Positions 4,748-6,916 of a stretch of 6,916 nucleotides of DNA are shown piece by piece. Made by a program: the position numbers and the translations under genes. Source of the DNA: Candidatus Bathyarchaeota archaeon (lineage in GTDB: Archaea > Thermoproteota > Bathyarchaeia > Bathyarchaeales > Bathyarchaeaceae); the NCBI GenBank assembly GCA_020350305.1, contig CP070709.1, positions 1,043,520-1,050,435 on the forward strand, in the 5' to 3' direction. The notes under the pieces were generated by a model. The model was given only the letters and a program-made list of their open reading frames with translations. It ran no database searches and was not told the DNA's origin. How positions within the stretch are numbered: the stretch's first letter is position 1; each line of letters starts with the position of its first letter.

Positions 4748-5363
4748 CTCTTTCTTTCGCCTCTACATCTACATATTTCTTGAGAAGCTTCTCCCAATCA
4801 ATCTTGAACATTGCTACGAGGGTTAACATCAAAGCTACAGCAGTGATTATAGAGGTAAGAATCTCTATCTCCCATGACATTTCACCGAAAATAATGAGAA
4901 GGACATCATAATACAGCTGGCCGCCAAAAGCTAAAATGCCACACATTAACAGTTTTCCTAAAAAACAAGGAATGAACGCTTTGATGAACGAGTATCGCAA
5001 AATCCCTAGTGGAACAAAGAGGAGGTCATCTGGTAAAGGAGTTAAAGCAAAGAGAAAAATCACAATAGGCCCATAGCGGTCAAGAACCTTAACCATATAA
5101 TTCATTTTTCTTTGCCGTTTTTTGCTTATCATAGTTCGTCCGTAGTATCCTAACGCATACCCAGAAAATTCACCGATGCCAGAACCAATGCCGCCTGCAA
5201 TTGTAAGGAGAAGAGGATTCATGGCCCCTCTCATACTCAGCAAAAGTATGACTAGAGTGTAAGGTATAGGAATGATAATTGACATCGTGCCAATGAAACT
5301 TATAAAGAAAACTCCCAAATAACCAAATTGAATCACAAATTGCTCCATCCACTCTAGAAGCAC
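4731..5363 (-). CDS. DedA / VTT-domain membrane protein
   Basis: About 210 residues with five or six membrane segments (near residues 14-45, 50-75, 99-123, 126-150 and 164-190, counted from the TTG at 5366). The VTT/DedA pattern is clear: IPIPYT (32-37), GGIGSGIGEFSGYALGYYGR (58-77) and, after a basic loop, YGPIVIFLFALTPLPDDLLFVPLGILR (98-124). Members act in membrane homeostasis as lipid scramblases or flippases for polyprenyl- or phospholipids; the substrate here is unknown. GTG at 5363 is chosen because GAGAGGG lies 8 bases upstream. TTG at 5366 (5-base spacing) and ATG at 5348 are alternatives. It is the first gene of a pair with EndoQ, whose start lies inside its last codons. The C-terminal tail is charged and cytoplasmic. 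Confidence 0.88.
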   Translation of the reverse strand: MLLEWMEQFVIQFGYLGVFFISFIGTMSIIIPIPYTLVILLLSMRGAMNPLLLTIAGGIGSGIGEFSGYALGYYGRTMISKKRQRKMNYMVKVLDRYGPIVIFLFALTPLPDDLLFVPLGILRYSFIKAFIPCFLGKLLMCGILAFGGQLYYDVLLIIFGEMSWEIEILTSIITAVALMLTLVAMFKIDWEKLLKKYVDVEAKERVESNR

Positions 5364-5401
5364 CAAACAAACCCTCTCTTTTTTCGAGTTTTGTCGTCTG
5401 C

Positions 5402-5412
5402 GGGTTTAAGTA
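5402..5412 (-). promoter_or_regulatory. TATA-like box for the DedA-EndoQ transcript
   Basis: The minus strand reads ATACTTAAACC about 40-50 bases upstream of the DedA start. A start 26 bases downstream would give a leader of about 20 bases that includes the ribosome binding site GAGAGGG at 5372-5378. It lies in the 117-bp gap after the radical SAM gene, so the DedA-EndoQ pair probably has its own promoter. Confidence 0.35.
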
Positions 5413-5482
5413 TTGTCATTGTCTCTCTTTTCTAATTCAAATAACTTGTGTCGCTGTGACTGTAGCATCAACTGGAACGTTC

Positions 5483-6478
5483 TTAAAGACCAATTAAATG
5501 GATGCCCTCTTTGAGTGGCTTTCTCATCCACATCGAGACTCCCACGGTACATCCAAGCCAGCATCCTTTACAGGAAGAAACTTTGTACCAATTTGGATTC
5601 TCCAGTCTTTTTCTTAACATCTCACTAGCTGAATGTTTGAGAATGTTACCAAGCACTACATCAGCTCGTGCTGCGCAAGCTTTGAGCCTACCCATAGGAT
5701 CGATGGATACATAGAGTTCTCCAGCGTGGCATATCTTCGGTGCCTTTCCATCGAAAAAAGGCTTGAAGCCTTTGACGAAGTCGGTGGGTACCGACAAGAA
5801 CTTAGGGTTTTCTTGTTTGAGGCTCAACAAAAAGTCTATGGCTTTCGAGAGTTCCTTAGGAGAAGGTCTGTTTTGAGGAGGAGGCGGATAGGGGTGCATA
5901 GGCTGAATTGTGACGAAGGAGACCCGGTTGCGAAGCCATTCAAAAAACTCAGGTAGTGTTTTGACGTTCCAAGGGGACATGACTATACTCACTCCAACTC
6001 GCACTCCACCAGCCCTCAACAATCTTATACCATCCACAGCATCTTCGAAGCTCCCCTGCACTCCTCTACCGTTATCATGAACCTCTCTGGGACCATCAAG
6101 TGATACAACAACGACATCAAAGGTGTCCGCAATCTCAGAGACCCTGTTAGCTTTCATGAGTGTGCCGTTAGTATTCATTCCCACGATGCAATCATAAGAC
6201 GAAGCCCTTTCAGCAAGGGCTATCAAGTCTTTGCGCATCATTGGTTCCCCTCCACAGAAGTTGAAGAATGAAACACCTAGTTGGCAAACATTGTCTATGA
6301 CAGATAAGGCCTCTTTAGTCGGCAGTTCAGAGGTGTTCGTCTTCCACCAGTCACAATAGGCGCACCTCATATTACATCGGCTAGTTACATCATAGGTGGC
6401 GAATAGGGGGCGGGGCTTGCCTACTCTGAATTTCAAGAACCCTGCAAGTGTTTTTCTGACCAGTTTGGGTGATTTCAT
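5483..6478 (-). CDS. Radical SAM protein with SPASM-like C-terminal cysteine domain
   Basis: 331 residues. The radical SAM cluster motif is C35-x3-C39-x2-C42 (TSRCNMRCAYCDWW), which holds the 4Fe-4S cluster that cleaves S-adenosylmethionine. GGEP at 76-79 binds the SAM amino group. NTNGT (102-106) and VVVSLDGP (123-130) are the usual core strands. The C-terminal part carries C250, C268, then C303-x2-C306-x3-C310 (SCKGCWLGC), the pattern of a SPASM or twitch domain that holds one or two auxiliary clusters, with IDPMGRLKACA (259-269) as the typical SPASM opening. Such enzymes modify peptides, cofactors or sugars; the substrate cannot be read from the sequence, and no small precursor peptide gene is adjacent. 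ATG 6478 is the first start after an in-frame TAG. It lies 67 bases after proS. Confidence 0.9.
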   Translation of the reverse strand: MKSPKLVRKTLAGFLKFRVGKPRPLFATYDVTSRCNMRCAYCDWWKTNTSELPTKEALSVIDNVCQLGVSFFNFCGGEPMMRKDLIALAERASSYDCIVGMNTNGTLMKANRVSEIADTFDVVVVSLDGPREVHDNGRGVQGSFEDAVDGIRLLRAGGVRVGVSIVMSPWNVKTLPEFFEWLRNRVSFVTIQPMHPYPPPPQNRPSPKELSKAIDFLLSLKQENPKFLSVPTDFVKGFKPFFDGKAPKICHAGELYVSIDPMGRLKACAARADVVLGNILKHSASEMLRKRLENPNWYKVSSCKGCWLGCTVGVSMWMRKPLKEGIHLIGL

Positions 6479-6523
6479 TGTTATTCTAATCCATCCGAGG
6501 CATTCGAGATTCTAAGTGAAAGA

Positions 6524-6532
6524 ATAAAAAAG
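6524..6532 (-). promoter_or_regulatory. TATA-like box for the radical SAM gene
   Basis: The minus strand reads CTTTTTTAT 46-54 bases upstream of the radical SAM ATG, inside the gap after proS. A start about 26 bases downstream would leave a 20-25 base leader holding GGATGG, a weak ribosome binding site about 12 bases from the ATG. Readthrough from proS remains possible, since no clear terminator separates them. Confidence 0.3.
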
Positions 6533-6545
6533 AATGCATACATGG

Positions 6546-6916
6546 CTAGTATGCTCTGGCGAAGTAGACCACTTCTTTTGCTTCACCGTCACAGTAGATA
6601 CATTTTGAAAATGCTTCTTCCTTTTCAAATGGAATCAATCTAATGGTTGCACCGGTTTCTTCTTTTATCTTCTCTTCACATGTTTGATTTGAGCACCAGC
6701 AAGCTTTGATGAATCCACCCTTCTTTCTTAAAACCTTCTTGAACTCATCATAAGTCTTTACTGAGGTGATGCGTTCGTCAAGGAAATGCTTGGCTCGATT
6801 GAAAAGGCTGTCTTGAATTTCTTTCAGCATTCCATTGATATTTTCAATTAGCTCTTCTTCTTTTACAGCAATTCTTTCCAAAGTGTCTCTTCTAGCAGCG
6901 ACTACTTGTTTTTTCT
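6546..6916 (-). CDS. proS: Prolyl-tRNA synthetase, C-terminal part (5' end outside window)
   Basis: The frame is open to the window edge and reads KKQVVAARRDTLERIAVKEE, so what looks like an M at 6881 is an internal TTG codon (Leu) and the gene continues beyond 6916. About 123 C-terminal residues are present. ARRDT is the conserved segment that leads from the anticodon-binding domain into the C-terminal zinc domain of archaeal/eukaryotic-type ProRS. The helix EELIENINGMLKEIQDSLFNRAKHFLDE follows, then FIKACWCSNQTCEEKIKEETGATIRLIPF and KCIYCDGEAKEVVYFARAY. The Cys residues of CWCSNQTC and CIYC would bind zinc. The protein ends in the near-invariant terminal Tyr, then TAG. The enzyme charges tRNA-Pro in the cytoplasm. 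Confidence 0.93.
   Translation of the reverse strand, partial: KKQVVAARRDTLERIAVKEEELIENINGMLKEIQDSLFNRAKHFLDERITSVKTYDEFKKVLRKKGGFIKACWCSNQTCEEKIKEETGATIRLIPFEKEEAFSKCIYCDGEAKEVVYFARAY

Noticed and set aside
5502..5956. Plus-strand frames of 70 and 107 residues
   Set aside because: Antisense shadows of the radical SAM gene, whose motifs are intact on the minus strand.

Overview
The window looks like archaeal chromosome, most likely from an uncultured TACK-type lineage such as a Bathyarchaeia-like organism; that placement is inference. The evidence is a tRNA-Leu gene carrying introns with bulge-helix-bulge splice structures, the C-terminal end of a prolyl-tRNA synthetase with an archaeal-style Cys4 zinc module and terminal Tyr, an endonuclease Q, an Sso10a-like winged-helix regulator, TATA-like promoters, and several GTG/TTG starts.

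Layout. Positions 1-617 hold no convincing complete gene. They contain a possible 3' end of a plus-strand gene (2-88), a five-copy 10-bp tandem repeat (291-340), a G6/GA-rich motif present twice (416-443 and 498-522), and two hairpins (404-421, 543-563). At 654-791 lies a tRNA-Leu(UAA) gene with a TATA box upstream, an encoded CCA and, by my reading, two introns: one in the D-loop and one in the anticodon loop. After a 300-bp AT-rich spacer, a 112-residue winged-helix regulator is encoded on the plus strand (1097-1435). It is followed at once by a long GC-rich stem (1445-1518) that may be a structured RNA or a 3'-end element.

On the minus strand, a NapH-type membrane polyferredoxin (1890-2828) overlaps a small unknown gene (1600-1926). 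On the plus strand, 3055-3460 is a decayed small membrane-protein gene with one frameshift and one in-frame TGA. It converges on a minus-strand pair: a DedA/VTT membrane protein (4731-5363) whose 3' end overlaps the start of the endonuclease Q gene (3473-4747). Further right on the minus strand are a radical SAM protein with a SPASM-like C-terminal cysteine domain (5483-6478) and the 3' end of proS (6546-6916).

How they may work together. DedA and endonuclease Q overlap and probably share one transcript. EndoQ handles deaminated bases, and its extreme C-terminus reads as a PCNA-binding (PIP) box, which would couple it to the replication clamp. The polyferredoxin and its small neighbour form a second probable transcript; the polyferredoxin would pass electrons at the membrane to a partner not encoded here. 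The radical SAM gene follows proS with a 67-bp gap and may have its own promoter. I see no CRISPR array, insertion sequence or complete mobile element. The strongest unusual items are the doubly interrupted tRNA, the helically phased repeat and the hairpin RNA candidate.
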